A DNA stretch of 64,000 bases. Origin: Linnemannia schmuckeri (lineage: Eukaryota; Mortierellomycota; Mortierellomycetes; Mortierellales; Mortierellaceae). Shown piece by piece: positions 21,501-31,299 of this stretch. A program made the position numbers and the translations under genes. Position 1 is the stretch's first letter, and every line of letters begins with the position of its first letter. The notes under the pieces are model-generated. The model searched no databases and was not told the DNA's origin. It was given only the letters and a program-made list of their open reading frames with translations. The stretch covers positions 450,001 through 514,000 of the forward strand of contig JANATG010000017.1 in NCBI GenBank assembly GCA_029449235.1, in the 5' to 3' direction.

Positions 21501-23960
21501 GACCAGGAGCTAGAGGAGGCGATAGGCATGGCCCCTCACTCCAAGGCACCAGGTCGAGATGGACTTCCTTTCGAGCTATACCGACATATCATCAACATCC
21601 CCTGGATTCGCATACTTCTCCTTGCGGTATTGAATGAGGCACTACTGGATTCGACCTTTCCTCTTTCCTGGCAGGAAACTGTTATGATCCTACTCTACAA
21701 AAAGGGAGACGCGTCTCGTCTCTCGAACTGGCGCCCCCTATCCCTTATCAACTCGGACGCTAAGATATTCACCAAGATTCTCACTCTCCGGATTCAACCA
21801 TACATGAGGACTTTGACGGGTCCGTACCAGACGGGATTCACGGCTGGACGGCACATTGCAGACAATGGACTGGTGCTCAACAACTTACGGGATTATTGCA
21901 GGGCAAGGAAGCTGAAACATGTCGGAATCCTTTTGGATCAGGAGAAAGCATACGACAGAGTTCATCCGACTTATCTGGAGGCGGTGCTGAAGAAGTTTGG
22001 GTTCCCTCACCCAATCGTCAGAAGCATCACAATGCTTTTCTTTTCCACTAGGATCTCCCTCAACATTAACGGCTTTCTTTCAGACCCCTTCACACAATCT
22101 AGAGGTCTTCGACAAGGAGACCCCCTGTCACCACTTCTTTTCAACCTCGCCTTTGAGCCGCTTCTGGCATACATCCAGTCATCTCCAGAGGTCCAGGGAA
22201 TCACGATCCCAGCACGACAGCAATCGGTGAAGCACGGGGCTTATGCCGACGATTTACTGGCACTAGTCTCCTTGGTGGCGGAATGGGAGGCCCTCGATGA
22301 CGCGCTTACCCTCTACGGTCGGGCCTCGAATGCCAAAGTCAACCTTAACAAAACCATTGCATTCCCTATGTCTCGCTCGGCCGACCCGCAACTCAAGGGT
22401 CATCTAATGGCCCTTGATATCCAATGGCATGACTCCACCTCCCAGGATGCGCTGACCTACTTGGGTTTCCCGATCTTCTTTGGCAAGGATCAGGAGAAGA
22501 CATTCTGGGACAAGATCTACGCCAAAATCAAAGCAGGTCTCGACATACACTCTTCTCGCACCCTATCAGTCCTGGGCAGGGCCACCATTGTCAACGCCCT
22601 CATTCTATCACGCCTTTGGCACCTCGCGTGGGTGGTTCCTTTTCCCACTCAGTTCCTATCCAGAGTTCGACAGACTGTCACTGCGTTTGTCTGCAACTTC
22701 AAGCCAGCAGCGGCATGGAGTACTATCACCTCTCCACGTCACAAGGGCGGACTAGGTGTAATTGACCCTGCCACCCAGTTCCAGGTCTTCCAGCTCAAAC
22801 ATCTCCGTAATGCGGTTTCCTCCACGGCGTCCTGGGGAAAGGATATTGCTCTGGATACCATTCAATGGCGGACTAATTCGACGCATCGCCTCGCCTTTGT
22901 TGTTGCACCGGAAGATATCCCATACCGCTCTATGCTAGCCGGATTCCCCAGTCTCCAGCGTATGGTGGTTGCAGCCACCAAACTGCCCTCCCTCAAGGCA
23001 TCTATTACCAAAGCCAGTCCCCCAGATTCATCCACCTTTGCGGCTTCCCCAGTCGAATGGTGGTTTCCGTCCGCTGATAACACCGTTCCCCCATTTAAAA
23101 CTCGAATCGGTGATTTGTTCTTGTTGACCATGGACAAGAGCAACAAGTACCGAGTGACTAATAAGCCTGAGCTGACAAGCAAACTGAAGCAGGAACGGGA
23201 AAGTCTGGTCTCCCAACTCGTCCAATCAAAAATCAGGAGTATGTCGCAGGCCTATCTTACTGTGATACAGGACCCGCCGGCGGGACTGGTAGGCGACCGG
23301 ATCCAACAACGAGTACTGTCCATAGTACTCTATGGAGCCGGCAAGAGCATTGTGACTTTTGGCGCTGCTACCACCAAACAACTACGGCACTTCCTATCCT
23401 CCTCCCCGCTACCAGGGACAGACCCGTCCCCCACTGTATCAACGTCCCGCTCTGAGGAAGGATCTGCATCCCAATGGCGCAAGTTCTGGCGTGCAAAGAT
23501 TCCTCACAGAGCCCGCACAATATGGTGGCGATACAAGCGAGACATTCTTCCATGTGGCACACTCCGTGCTCACCGCTGGAATCAAGACCCAAAGTGCGAA
23601 ATGCGGGGATGTAGAGAGCAGAGAGCAGACAAGAATCACTACGTCTTTCAGTGCTCTGCCAAATATCTGGCATGGCAGTCCACGCTGAAGGAATATACCG
23701 ACAAGCCCCTCTGGTCGGACGAGGATTTACACTCGCTCCTCTCTTTCACGCCTCCTGAGTTCTCCATCAAACCCGAGTACAACATCTCCGCTCCTCAACT
23801 CTTAGCATGTTGCCTGATTGGGGTCCACACAGCCAACATCACCCTCTTTTTGCATGATCAGACCCAGTCTTGGGACGATATCTCCAAAAACATCAAAAAA
23901 GAAATTCACAAAACTATTGCACAAAATAATCATATTAAGTCTACGGACACAAGCCACTAA
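21492..23960 (+). CDS. LINE ORF2 fragment: reverse transcriptase
   Basis: An uninterrupted frame of about 820 codons that lacks a real ATG at its start; it simply opens at the 5' truncation point. The reverse transcriptase motifs are in order: SKAPGRDGLPFELYR, NWRPLSLINSDAKIFTKIL, HVGILLDQEKAYDRVHP, SRGLRQGDPLSPLLFNLAFE and the catalytic AYADDLLALV. Thumb and connection regions follow, then a C-terminal zf-RVT module (KIPHRARTIWWRYKRD, CEMRGCREQ, HYVFQC). The apurinic endonuclease domain expected upstream is missing. The L1-like clade is the best guess from zf-RVT and the absence of RNase H. The absence of stops suggests a recent insertion. Confidence 0.9.
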   Translation: MQQDQELEEAIGMAPHSKAPGRDGLPFELYRHIINIPWIRILLLAVLNEALLDSTFPLSWQETVMILLYKKGDASRLSNWRPLSLINSDAKIFTKILTLRIQPYMRTLTGPYQTGFTAGRHIADNGLVLNNLRDYCRARKLKHVGILLDQEKAYDRVHPTYLEAVLKKFGFPHPIVRSITMLFFSTRISLNINGFLSDPFTQSRGLRQGDPLSPLLFNLAFEPLLAYIQSSPEVQGITIPARQQSVKHGAYADDLLALVSLVAEWEALDDALTLYGRASNAKVNLNKTIAFPMSRSADPQLKGHLMALDIQWHDSTSQDALTYLGFPIFFGKDQEKTFWDKIYAKIKAGLDIHSSRTLSVLGRATIVNALILSRLWHLAWVVPFPTQFLSRVRQTVTAFVCNFKPAAAWSTITSPRHKGGLGVIDPATQFQVFQLKHLRNAVSSTASWGKDIALDTIQWRTNSTHRLAFVVAPEDIPYRSMLAGFPSLQRMVVAATKLPSLKASITKASPPDSSTFAASPVEWWFPSADNTVPPFKTRIGDLFLLTMDKSNKYRVTNKPELTSKLKQERESLVSQLVQSKIRSMSQAYLTVIQDPPAGLVGDRIQQRVLSIVLYGAGKSIVTFGAATTKQLRHFLSSSPLPGTDPSPTVSTSRSEEGSASQWRKFWRAKIPHRARTIWWRYKRDILPCGTLRAHRWNQDPKCEMRGCREQRADKNHYVFQCSAKYLAWQSTLKEYTDKPLWSDEDLHSLLSFTPPEFSIKPEYNISAPQLLACCLIGVHTANITLFLHDQTQSWDDISKNIKKEIHKTIAQNNHIKSTDTSH

Positions 23961-23973
23961 TAAAAAGACAAAA

Positions 23974-24007
<34 letters not shown>
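21501..24007 (+). mobile_element. L1-like LINE with A-tail and 13-bp target duplication
   Basis: The insertion lies within repeat R2, ends in an A-run of about 26 bases (23981-24007) and is flanked by the duplication TATTTTGCAACAA. It is 5'-truncated, the usual outcome of target-primed reverse transcription. Confidence 0.92.
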
Positions 24008-24010
<3 letters not shown>

Positions 24011-24020
24011 TTTGCAACAA
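24008..24020 (+). repeat. Right target-site duplication of LINE
   Basis: This is the second copy of TATTTTGCAACAA, immediately after the A-tail. Confidence 0.9.
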
Positions 24021-24154
24021 ATAATATGGAAACTTGCTCAAGGGGAGGCAAGAAATCCTGATACCTCTACCATCGATAATCATCTCAGCAACCATCCTGT
24101 ACCTCATCATCCTCACCATGAGCAACTCAGCTACCCTGGTACCTTACCTAATAG

Positions 24155-26007
24155 GTGGATATCCCAAAAGAAGGCGCTACTAATACCATCCCTCTGACTA
24201 TCCCTGGTAGTACAGCTCGTGGTAGTGCCACCCTTGGTAGCGCGAGTTCTATGCCTTCAAAGAGTGCTCGAGCTTATTCCCCTGACCCGTTCTTGGTTGC
24301 TTCTGTCGGCCCGCCGTCCAGTGACAGGGATGACCAGAGCCACTGCCCATCCCCTCTTCCAAAGCCGCAGTTCGTACTCCCCTCATTTCCCAACCGCATC
24401 CTGTCCACTATTACCCACAATGAGTACCGCGTTTTTGGCACCATCTACAAGGAAATCATGAAGACGCCCCCCGCAGTTATAGAATGGTTCGATGTGATTG
24501 GGATTATTCATGGTGTTCGTCAAGAAGTCTTCTCTTTGAGAACATTGACCGGTGTGGGAGAGTCTTTATGTAAAAAGGCGATTAGCCTGGCGAAAGGCAC
24601 TGATCTGGTGAGTCCATGAGCTATTACCAGTTGTTGTTCTTTTTGCGAAATCCATTCTTATTTCATCGCCCTCATTGACTTTTAGACTCCTGCCACTTTA
24701 CGAACTAACCGTCCTGTAAAGGAGGCTGATAAGTCTACTGATGCACTGATCATATCGGTTATCGAGCAGATCAATAAAGAGGGGTCGGCCAGTTCAATAA
24801 AGGAGATTAAATGCATTGCAGAAGCAGTTCCAATTAACCTTCTCCCAATGCACACTTCATCGCCGCATGACAGAACTAGGTTGCTACTGGGGAGCAGGCT
24901 CGCGCACAAACAAGAACCATGATTCCGAGGCGAATGTCAAGTACCGACGCAAGTATCTCGAGCGACGCCTGGCTAACATCAAGGCAGTACTCAACAAAAA
25001 CAAAGAGGAGATTTGGATTCCCAGACACCCGGTCTTTCTCGATGAATCCTATTGCCACCTAGATCACACCGCCCCTAACCGCTGGGTCATCCCTGGATCA
25101 ACAATTACCGAGCCTGGTCACAGTCCCCTGTTGGTCAACTTTTCTGCGTTTGTGGTGTTATACGACAAAGAGGAGAAGGAGCTCAAGGCCAAGCTCGTTG
25201 ACGAGAGTGTATACATTTGGCCGTCGAATGGGAAAGCGCACACCAAGTCGGGAAAGGAGCTTACAACACCCAGTTATGGAACAACGTCCCAGAGATTGTC
25301 AGGAAAGCGAATGTTGTGGCTCCCACTAACGACTACCACGGTAACTTCACCGCCAAGATGTCCGACGGTCTCTTCACTCGCATCTGCGAAAATTTACAGA
25401 GCATGGGGCTGTTGAACTGTCGCATTCATTTGAATGGCGCCTCTTATCATTCCACAAGACCATAGTCAAACCAGAGGGCAAAGGCAACCTACAGGACCTC
25501 AAGGATTGGACCCAAGCGAAGGACGTCCAGACATGGTTGAAAGAGCGCGGTATTGTCATCCCCAAGAGACCCAAAAAGGCGGACATCCAGAAGCATGCCA
25601 AGGTTTACGTTGATGAGACAACTTGATCTATCTACGATATCGCCAGGAGGAACGGAAACCACATTATCCGCAAGACCTCTCCTTGCCACTGCGAGTTGCA
25701 ACCGATCGAAAAGATCTGGGCCTGCATCAAGAACAAGGTCGCCGCCACTACCAACGGACAAACCACACTTCACTCTCTTAAACAAACGCTGGATCATCTC
25801 TTTTTCTCCATCCCACAAGAGACATTCCTTGCCATTTGGAGGGGGAGCACCAAACAAGACAGAAAGTACTGGTTCGAATCTGAGGAGGAAAGGGAGGAGG
25901 AGGAGGAGGAGGAAGAGGAGCCACTTATTCGCAATAGATCCCAACAAACTATTCCCATCTTCAGGTTGATCAACTTGACCAACTACGACCCCATACCTGT
26001 CGAGTAA
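24155..26007 (+). pseudogene. IS630-type DDE transposase, decayed
   Basis: Segments in several frames reconstruct the order of an IS630-like transposase. An N-terminal Ser/Pro-rich region (24155-24608) leads to a plausible GT-AG intron (about 24609-24685). A helix-turn-helix region follows, then the first catalytic Asp in VFLDESYCHLDHTAPNRWV. The second motif reads IHLNGASYH, with Asn (AAT) in place of Asp. A helical insertion (VQTWLKERGIVIP) precedes the Glu motif CELQPIEKIWACIKNKV. The C-terminus is an acidic Glu run at 25885-25920. It shares the helical insertion with the transposase at 8686-10698 but is a different subfamily. Terminal inverted repeats were not found. Confidence 0.8.
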
Positions 26008-26092
26008 ATAACAGTCTCAAAAAGGGATTTCAATTCAATAGTATTCAATCCAGGAAATATAGTGGGGGTGCGAATTAATGGCGTGGGCTCTA

Positions 26093-26266
26093 TGGTTAGC
26101 GTTGCCGAATGTAATGACGGCCAAAGCATATTATTCGACACCGCCAGGGACTCTAGATGCGTGTATCTTTCTTTTATTATGACCGTGACTTCTGAAAAAA
26201 AATGAATGAACTCTGACAGAGAACAAAAAAAAAGGGACTCTAGCCGATCTCTTGATCTCTATCTAT
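26093..26266 (+). repeat. Right terminal repeat and extension of DIRS copy 2
   Basis: From 26141 the sequence CGCCAGGGACTCTAGATG and then TTTCTTTTATTATGACCGTG matches, inverted, the left terminus at 30165-30030, but with more differences than the two left ends show between copies. Positions 26093-26140 form the outer extension. Confidence 0.8.
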
Positions 26267-26292
26267 TTGCTAGGAAAGGCGGGTCAGGTGGG

Positions 26293-26385
26293 ACATCTAG
26301 AATCCCTGGCGGTGTCGAATAATATGCTTTGGCCGTCATTACATTCGGCAACGCTAACCACTATTCTTCCTTGCCAGGGACTCCA
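26293..26385 (-). repeat. Internal complementary region (ICR) of DIRS copy 2
   Basis: The first part (26293-26358) is the inverse of the right extension (26093-26159). The remainder, CTATTCTTCCTTGCCAGGGA, equals the outer left end as seen at 15101-15120. Joining right-end and left-end complements is the known ICR design that templates the circle junction in DIRS replication. Confidence 0.85.
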
Positions 26386-26400
26386 TCTGTGGATCCAAAG

Positions 26401-26880
26401 TCAGGAAAGAATGGCTGTGGTGAAGTTGTGTGCTAGGAACCGTGAGATCCTGTAGAACGCTTCACCAGTGACTGGGGATGACCAGTTGCCGTGCGTGACA
26501 ACGTCATTCAATGGGATCCCCCTCGCTAGCGCGGTTTCGTCTCTTGTGGCGCATTTGGGTTACCCTCGAGATGAATAACTTGGCCAGGCCTCCTACTCCT
26601 GTTCTCGTGTCTACTGCTTATTGCCGTCGACGTTCCATGCTGAGTGTTACCACATTGGATTCTTCTCGAGGATGTGTAAGCTGTTCCCCGGAGCTGGTAA
26701 GACTTGGCTCCTTGGAATTCGCAGAGGCTTGTCGACGACATGGCTGTGATCGTAGGGTACCAGAGCGCGCTCGTCCAGAACGGATTTATGACTGTTTCCT
26801 TGACCTTGTCCTGCTTGAACTTCTGAAGGACCTTGCTGGTTAGAAACCACGGCGGACATGCATAGACTCTGTTCATGCCG
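26401..26880 (-). pseudogene. DIRS post-RNase H region and YR C-terminal remnant
   Basis: Next to the LTR, NRVYACPPWFLTSKVLQKF and NPFWTSALWYPTITAM match the region that follows RNase H in DIRS pol. Near the element's 3' end, ARGIPLNDVVTHGNWSS then EAFYRISRFLAHNFTTAILS and a stop at 26401-26403 looks like the C-terminal end of the tyrosine recombinase. The interval between them is far too short for a full recombinase, and frames change, so most of the YR (including its catalytic Arg/His core) is deleted. Confidence 0.65.
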
Positions 26881-26886
26881 GATCAG

Positions 26887-27374
26887 TGTCGTGATGTCCA
26901 TCTGATATAAGGAATCTAACTAAAAGGACTTGGGCTAGGGCTAGGTTCTTTAAAGAGCAACTGGGAGAGGGGCAAGGAGTTCACATATATAAGATCGTAG
27001 CTAACTAATAGGGAAAGGAAAGGGAGGAAAAGATGGTGAAAAGAGTACTGACAACGAAGTAGACCCTTGTATATAATGCTGTTGTTGCGCGTCCCGACTG
27101 TTCGATCTCCCGTACGTCTTTTCATGCCTAGCGTTGGTCGCGACATAAGGGAAGTCGAGAATAAAGGGAGCGCTGATCCTGCTTTTGTGGTTCTTGTTCA
27201 AAGGAAACTCGTCAAAAGAATGGATCAAAAGGGAAATTAAAGGAAAGAAAAGACAGCCGAGGAACCATCTTCGCCTTCTTCTCAGTTTTATTGCTTCTAT
27301 CACTATTAACAAAATAGTCACAAAAAAAGCCTAATAAACCACCAAACCCACAGATCCCCATCTACTTCATCACA
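26887..27374. mobile_element. Solo LTR inserted in DIRS copy 2
   Basis: A 488-bp block, TGTCGTGATGTCC...CTTCATCACA, is a close match to 43436-43922. It has TG...CA ends and splits DIRS pol between the DAFNSCW and NRVYACPP segments. Flanks read TCAG and CCAG, compatible with a mutated 4-bp duplication. No internal retroelement sequence accompanies it. Confidence 0.8.
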
Positions 27375-29063
27375 CCAGCAACTGTTAAACGCGTCCTGGC
27401 TTCAGGCATCTTCCTTCTGCTTCCATGAGATGTATCGGGTAACCTTGGCATTTGCGGCAGTTGTGAATAGGTCGATGTGGTGGCGACCCTATGTCGACTC
27501 GAGGTGTTGGAAGAATGGTGTGTCGATCGACCACTCCAATTGTACCACCATCCTCCTGGAGGGTGCATCTGCTGGATTGAACTGTGAGGGAACATATGTC
27601 GTCTTGAGTCTTGTGCCCGTCGCCATACAGTAGTCCCATATCTTGGTCGTTAGGTTGAGTAATGGCTGAGATCGAGTCCCGCCACACTTGTTGATTTGGG
27701 TGATGGTGGTCATGTTGTCGCAAATAGCATGAATGGTTTTCCCGGTCATTGCTGGGAGGTGGACCAAGTACCAAACGACTCGCAGTTCCTTCCAGTTGAT
27801 GTGGTGTGGTTGTTCCGATGTGCTCCATGTCCTGGACATCTCCTTGCCATCGATCACAATCCCCCACGCGTCCTCCGAGGCATCTGTGTATACGTCGACC
27901 TCCGTCCTCTGAGGTAGGAACCCTTGACCGTTCCAGTCCGAAAGGTGAGACCGCCACCAGCTGAGATTCTCCAGCGCCGCCGTGTCCAACGTAATCGGGT
28001 CCATCCACTTGCATTTCTTGGCCAGAGCTGTATTTTGAACCTGAATCAGATTCCCCATCCATAGTCGAGCCGGAAAGACTGCCACCGTCATCGCAATCGC
28101 CTTCCCGATAAATACCGCCAACCGCCGAAGCTGAATGGTTCCTGTCCTGATCGTCTTCTCCGCCTCCCTGCGTAAGTCGCGGACCTTTGATCTTGGGACT
28201 GAGAGTGACATGTTGGCTGTGTTGATCCTGAACCCAAGATGGTCGATACATTGGGTAGAATCGAGTGTTGACTTGGTCTCCTTGATGAGAAAGCCGAGTT
28301 TTTCCAGATGCTCCTGAACCAGACGAGTATGCTCCTTGGCCTCCTCCTTGGTCCTAGCTGCGATCGAGATGTCGTCGAGATATGCCTAGATCCTGAATCC
28401 TTTCTCCCTTGCCCACTTGAGAATTAGACGGACGATCTCTGTGAATACGAAGGGGGAAAGTGAAAGTCCGAAAGGCAGAGTTTGGAGTTGGTATGATGCC
28501 GCTTCCCATCTGAAGCGGAGGTACTTGCGAGATGCCGGATGGACTGCCACGTGCAGGGAGGCATCGTTGAGGTCGATACTCGTAAGCCAGTCGTCGGGTC
28601 TGAGCATCCTGCAAATGTTGGTGAAGGTTTCCATCTTGAACTTTGCCGCTGTCAAGAACTGGTTGAGTGGGCATAGGCTCAACACTGGGCGTAGGTCTCC
28701 CGTCTTTTTGGGGATCGTGAAGATACAACTGTAAAATCCCATCCCGCTGCAGCCTTCGATAGCCCTTTTTTGTAATAAAGAACGGACCTCTGCGTCGATG
28801 GCTATCCGTTCCTCCGGCGAATTGAACGGATCGTGCAGTGGTGGTAGGCATAGTGGTGGGGGTCGGTCGAAGATGATGCTGTATCCCGACTTGATGATGT
28901 TGTTGACCCATGTCGAATCCGTCATCTCCCTCCATGCCTCCTGAAACTGGAGAAGTCGACCACCTACTAATCCGACTTCTCGCCGTCGTTTCCCTGGTCT
29001 GACAGCTTCCTGCCTTGTCCGCCACCAGACCTGTTGCGAGGCTTGCCACAGACTTGCCTCCAT
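27375..29063 (-). pseudogene. DIRS reverse transcriptase / RNase H (copy 2)
   Basis: One reading frame carries the whole pol region, with three stops. The reverse transcriptase runs from WVNNIIKSGYSIIF to LPFGLSLSPFVFTEIV, and a TAG at 28386-28388 falls directly before the catalytic AYLDDIS. RNase H follows with VDVYTDASEDAWGIVIDG, HINWKELRVVWYLVHL, ICDNMTTITQINKCGGTRS and YVPSQFNPADAPSR, all key acidic residues kept. A TAG at 27489-27491 precedes the conserved GRHHIDLFTTAANAKV segment, and a TGA lies at about 27402. All lesions are single-base nonsense changes, so this looks young. The LTR at 26887-27374 ends the frame. Confidence 0.88.
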
Positions 29064-29970
29064 CCGACTTGTAACCCGACTTGCCGTTGTCGGATTTGTA
29101 TCCTGACTTGTCCTTGGAATACGACTTATCCGACTGTTGGTCCTTGGGTTTGTCGCCTGATCCTGACCTGTCCTTGCTGGTTATGTTGTCAGGTTTTTTG
29201 GTCTTGTCCTTTGGAGGTTCGTACTTCTTGTATGTCTTCCGAACCAGATCAGCGGCTGCTTTTTTGGCAGCCAATGATTCCAAAGTGAAAAGAGATTCCT
29301 CCTTGTCATTTCCGTGCTTGATGCCGAGCTCATCAAGGTAAAGGTTCTCTCGCATCCGACTGATCCTGGAAGCGTCGTGGACCGTGGAGATGCCCACTGT
29401 GTTGAGAAAACCAAGCATCTTTTTGCCAAATTCCGATTGTTCTTCTCCGTCTTCAACGATCTCAAAAGCGCAGGTGTCGAAGAATCGGACTGACTGAGCC
29501 AAATATCCTTGGATCGATACCAAATCGCTTTCATGCCGCTTGGCTGGGTCTGAGAGGGATACCTCGGAGTGCTGCAAAACCGGGGGAGGCTTGTACTCCA
29601 TACCCTCGGTGTAGTGATAGTCGTTCCAGTCGAAGACATCATGGTTCTTGGGTAGCTCCGAGTCGAGGAACTTGAGCTCGCCAATGGCAGGGTAAACATC
29701 GAGGAGATCTTGGTAGAGCTTGAGAGTGGTCACTCGAGGGTTCTTGTAGGCCACTTTCCCGTCCTGCTCGCTGGATTCGGCTTCCAGTTGTTGAATCCTG
29801 GCTTGCTGCTGTTGCAAAAGGGCTTTCTGCTGCTGCATAAAGGCTTGCTGTTGCTGCATTTGCCCCTGCATAAAGGCTTGCTGTTGCTGCATTTGCCCCT
29901 GCATAAGGCGAAGGGTCGCATGAATGTCGATATCAACTTCAGGGGTCGTAGAATTGGGTGCATGGGACAT
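28354..29970 (-). CDS. DIRS gag-like protein (copy 2)
   Basis: This is the same protein as at 15299-16894: the duplicated Gln-rich MQGQMQQQQAF unit, the globular middle and the basic KDKSGYKSD tail are identical. The frame stays open to 28354, through about 680 nt of overlap with the reverse transcriptase frame. The ATG at 29968-29970 follows a leader that is part of the terminal repeat and 5' UTR. It is intact as an ORF. Confidence 0.75.
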   Translation of the reverse strand: MSHAPNSTTPEVDIDIHATLRLMQGQMQQQQAFMQGQMQQQQAFMQQQKALLQQQQARIQQLEAESSEQDGKVAYKNPRVTTLKLYQDLLDVYPAIGELKFLDSELPKNHDVFDWNDYHYTEGMEYKPPPVLQHSEVSLSDPAKRHESDLVSIQGYLAQSVRFFDTCAFEIVEDGEEQSEFGKKMLGFLNTVGISTVHDASRISRMRENLYLDELGIKHGNDKEESLFTLESLAAKKAAADLVRKTYKKYEPPKDKTKKPDNITSKDRSGSGDKPKDQQSDKSYSKDKSGYKSDNGKSGYKSDGGKSVASLATGLVADKAGSCQTRETTARSRISRWSTSPVSGGMEGDDGFDMGQQHHQVGIQHHLRPTPTTMPTTTARSVQFAGGTDSHRRRGPFFITKKGYRRLQRDGILQLYLHDPQKDGRPTPSVEPMPTQPVLDSGKVQDGNLHQHLQDAQTRRLAYEYRPQRCLPARGSPSGISQVPPLQMGSGIIPTPNSAFRTFTFPLRIHRDRPSNSQVGKGERIQDLGISRRHLDRS

Positions 29971-30029
29971 GGGGGAGGATCGTTCAAAGATTCGGGGAGA
30001 GTGTTGCGGCCGTGAAAAAGAATGATAGA

Positions 30030-30165
30030 GAACAAGAGATCACCCCAGAGTCCCCTTTTGTCTATCTGTTTGCACCCTTTGTTTTCTTTTAATTTGATTT
30101 TTTTCAGAAGTCACAGTCCTAATAAAAGAATGATACCCACACTGATAGATTCCCTGGCAAGAAAA
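30030..30165 (-). repeat. Left terminal repeat of DIRS copy 2
   Basis: On the minus strand, TTGCCAGGGAATCTATCAGT starts the repeat, followed by GTATCATTCTTTTATTAGG. It equals copy 1 at about 15110-15240 apart from a few bases. Confidence 0.85.
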
Positions 30166-30576
30166 ACTGTACTTTCCGATCGTATATGCTGCGTTGTTTT
30201 TTTTACTTTTTTGACGTGGTTTATAGCGTGGCTAGTGGGATATGGAGACATGTGGTTTATTATCCAGGTGTCGACGTATGGGGCATGAAATGATAAAAGC
30301 TTTTTATTCGCTAAATGGTTACTTGTATGAGAGACATGAAAGAAGGGCCGATATATAGGGACATGAAAATGAGGAAAGGGAAACGAACCAACACCACCAT
30401 CACTAGCTAATACATTACCCTTAAGTAAGTCGGGAGGAAGAGGAAAAAAAAGGGAAATGGAAAGAAAGAGAGGCACGAAGGTCGGATGATGACCACAGTA
30501 GGTGAAATCAACAAAACCATTGCTCGGAATAACTGGATCAAGGCTGATTAAGCCACAATAAAAATCTTCTTTTCTA
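30166..30576. other. DIRS flank
   Basis: No gene is supported. The end (30541-30576) contains CACAATAAAAATC just before an A-run, resembling a polyadenylated 3' end on the plus strand. Confidence 0.4.
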
Positions 30577-30600
30577 CCAAAAAAAAAAAAAAAAAAAAAA
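30577..30600 (+). repeat. A24 run
   Basis: An uninterrupted A-run lies between an AATAAA-containing sequence and the LSU fragment. It may be a retroposed A-tail on the plus strand, or, read on the minus strand, the T-tract that ends the rDNA 3' spacer. Confidence 0.6.
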
Positions 30601-30604
30601 AGGA

Positions 30605-31128
30605 AAGAAAGAGAGATGTTGTTCTTTGAACAAATCTATAGAACAATGGGCTTAATCTCAGCAGATCGTAGCAACAAGGCTACTCTACTGCTTACAATAC
30701 CCCGTTCAATTAAAGTCGTCTGCAATGGATTTATCTCTTCCAATATTTGAAATTAACATTAGCAGGAACCTCACAAAGCCTTTCCGCTCTGCAAGATAAC
30801 CCCACGTAGTATGATTCAGGATCCGAAGATCTATTCGTATTCAACTAAAAATCGGAAAAGGCGGTAATCGTCGCGTTCTAGCACGGGTTCTGACTTAGAG
30901 GCGTTCAGCCATAACCCAACGGATGATAGCTTCGGGCCATTGCCTGCTCAGGCAGGCCCAAATACCAATTATCCGAATGAACGGTTCCTCTCGTACTAAG
31001 CTCAATTACTATTGCAACAACATTTCATCAGTAGGGTAAAACTAACCTGTCTCACGACAGTCTAAACCCCAGGTCTTGTTCCCTATTAGTGGGTGAACAA
31101 TCCAACGCTTACTGAATTTTGCTTCAGT

Positions 31129-31164
<36 letters not shown>

Positions 31165-31190
31165 AACGTCACTATGAACGCTTGGCTGCC
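30605..31190 (-). pseudogene. LSU (28S) rRNA 3' region, longest copy
   Basis: The plus strand is the complement of about the last 570 bases of LSU rRNA. Anchors include GGGCTTAATCTCAGCAGATC, GTAGCAACAAGGCTACTCTA, TTCTGACTTAGAGGCGTTCA, AATTATCCGAATGAACGGTT with CCTCTCGTACTAAG (sarcin-ricin loop), CTATTAGTGGGTGAACAATC and GCCGACATCGAAGGATCAAA. Some conserved positions are changed and the sequence ends abruptly at CTTGGCTGCCATAGACCAGT. It is an isolated partial copy, not part of an rDNA unit. Confidence 0.95.
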
Positions 31191-31299
31191 ATAGACCAGT
31201 TCCTCCTTCTTATGTGGGTCTATTATACCTCTTCAGAGTTCAATATCAATCAATGTGAGAGGGAGGGCAAGGGTTTGTACACATGCACAAAAAAATTGC

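Larger units (their letters stand above)
26093..30165 (-). mobile_element. DIRS retrotransposon copy 2, with both termini
   Basis: The element runs right to left: left terminal repeat (30165-30030), gag-like frame, reverse transcriptase, RNase H, a remnant of the tyrosine recombinase (YR), an internal complementary region (26385-26293), and the right terminal repeat with its extension (26266-26093). The terminal repeats are inverted relative to each other, the hallmark of DIRS elements. It lacks most of the YR and is interrupted by an LTR at 26887-27374. Stops in pol mean it could not move on its own. Confidence 0.88.

Noticed and set aside
20680..26060. Possible inverted ends sharing GATTGAATACTATT near 20680 and 26055
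   Set aside because: Only about 15 bases match and the interval contains unrelated elements; a match this short is expected by chance in a window of this size.
30605..31190. A functional LSU rRNA gene
   Set aside because: Only the last 570 or so bases are present, with changes at conserved positions and no adjoining rDNA.
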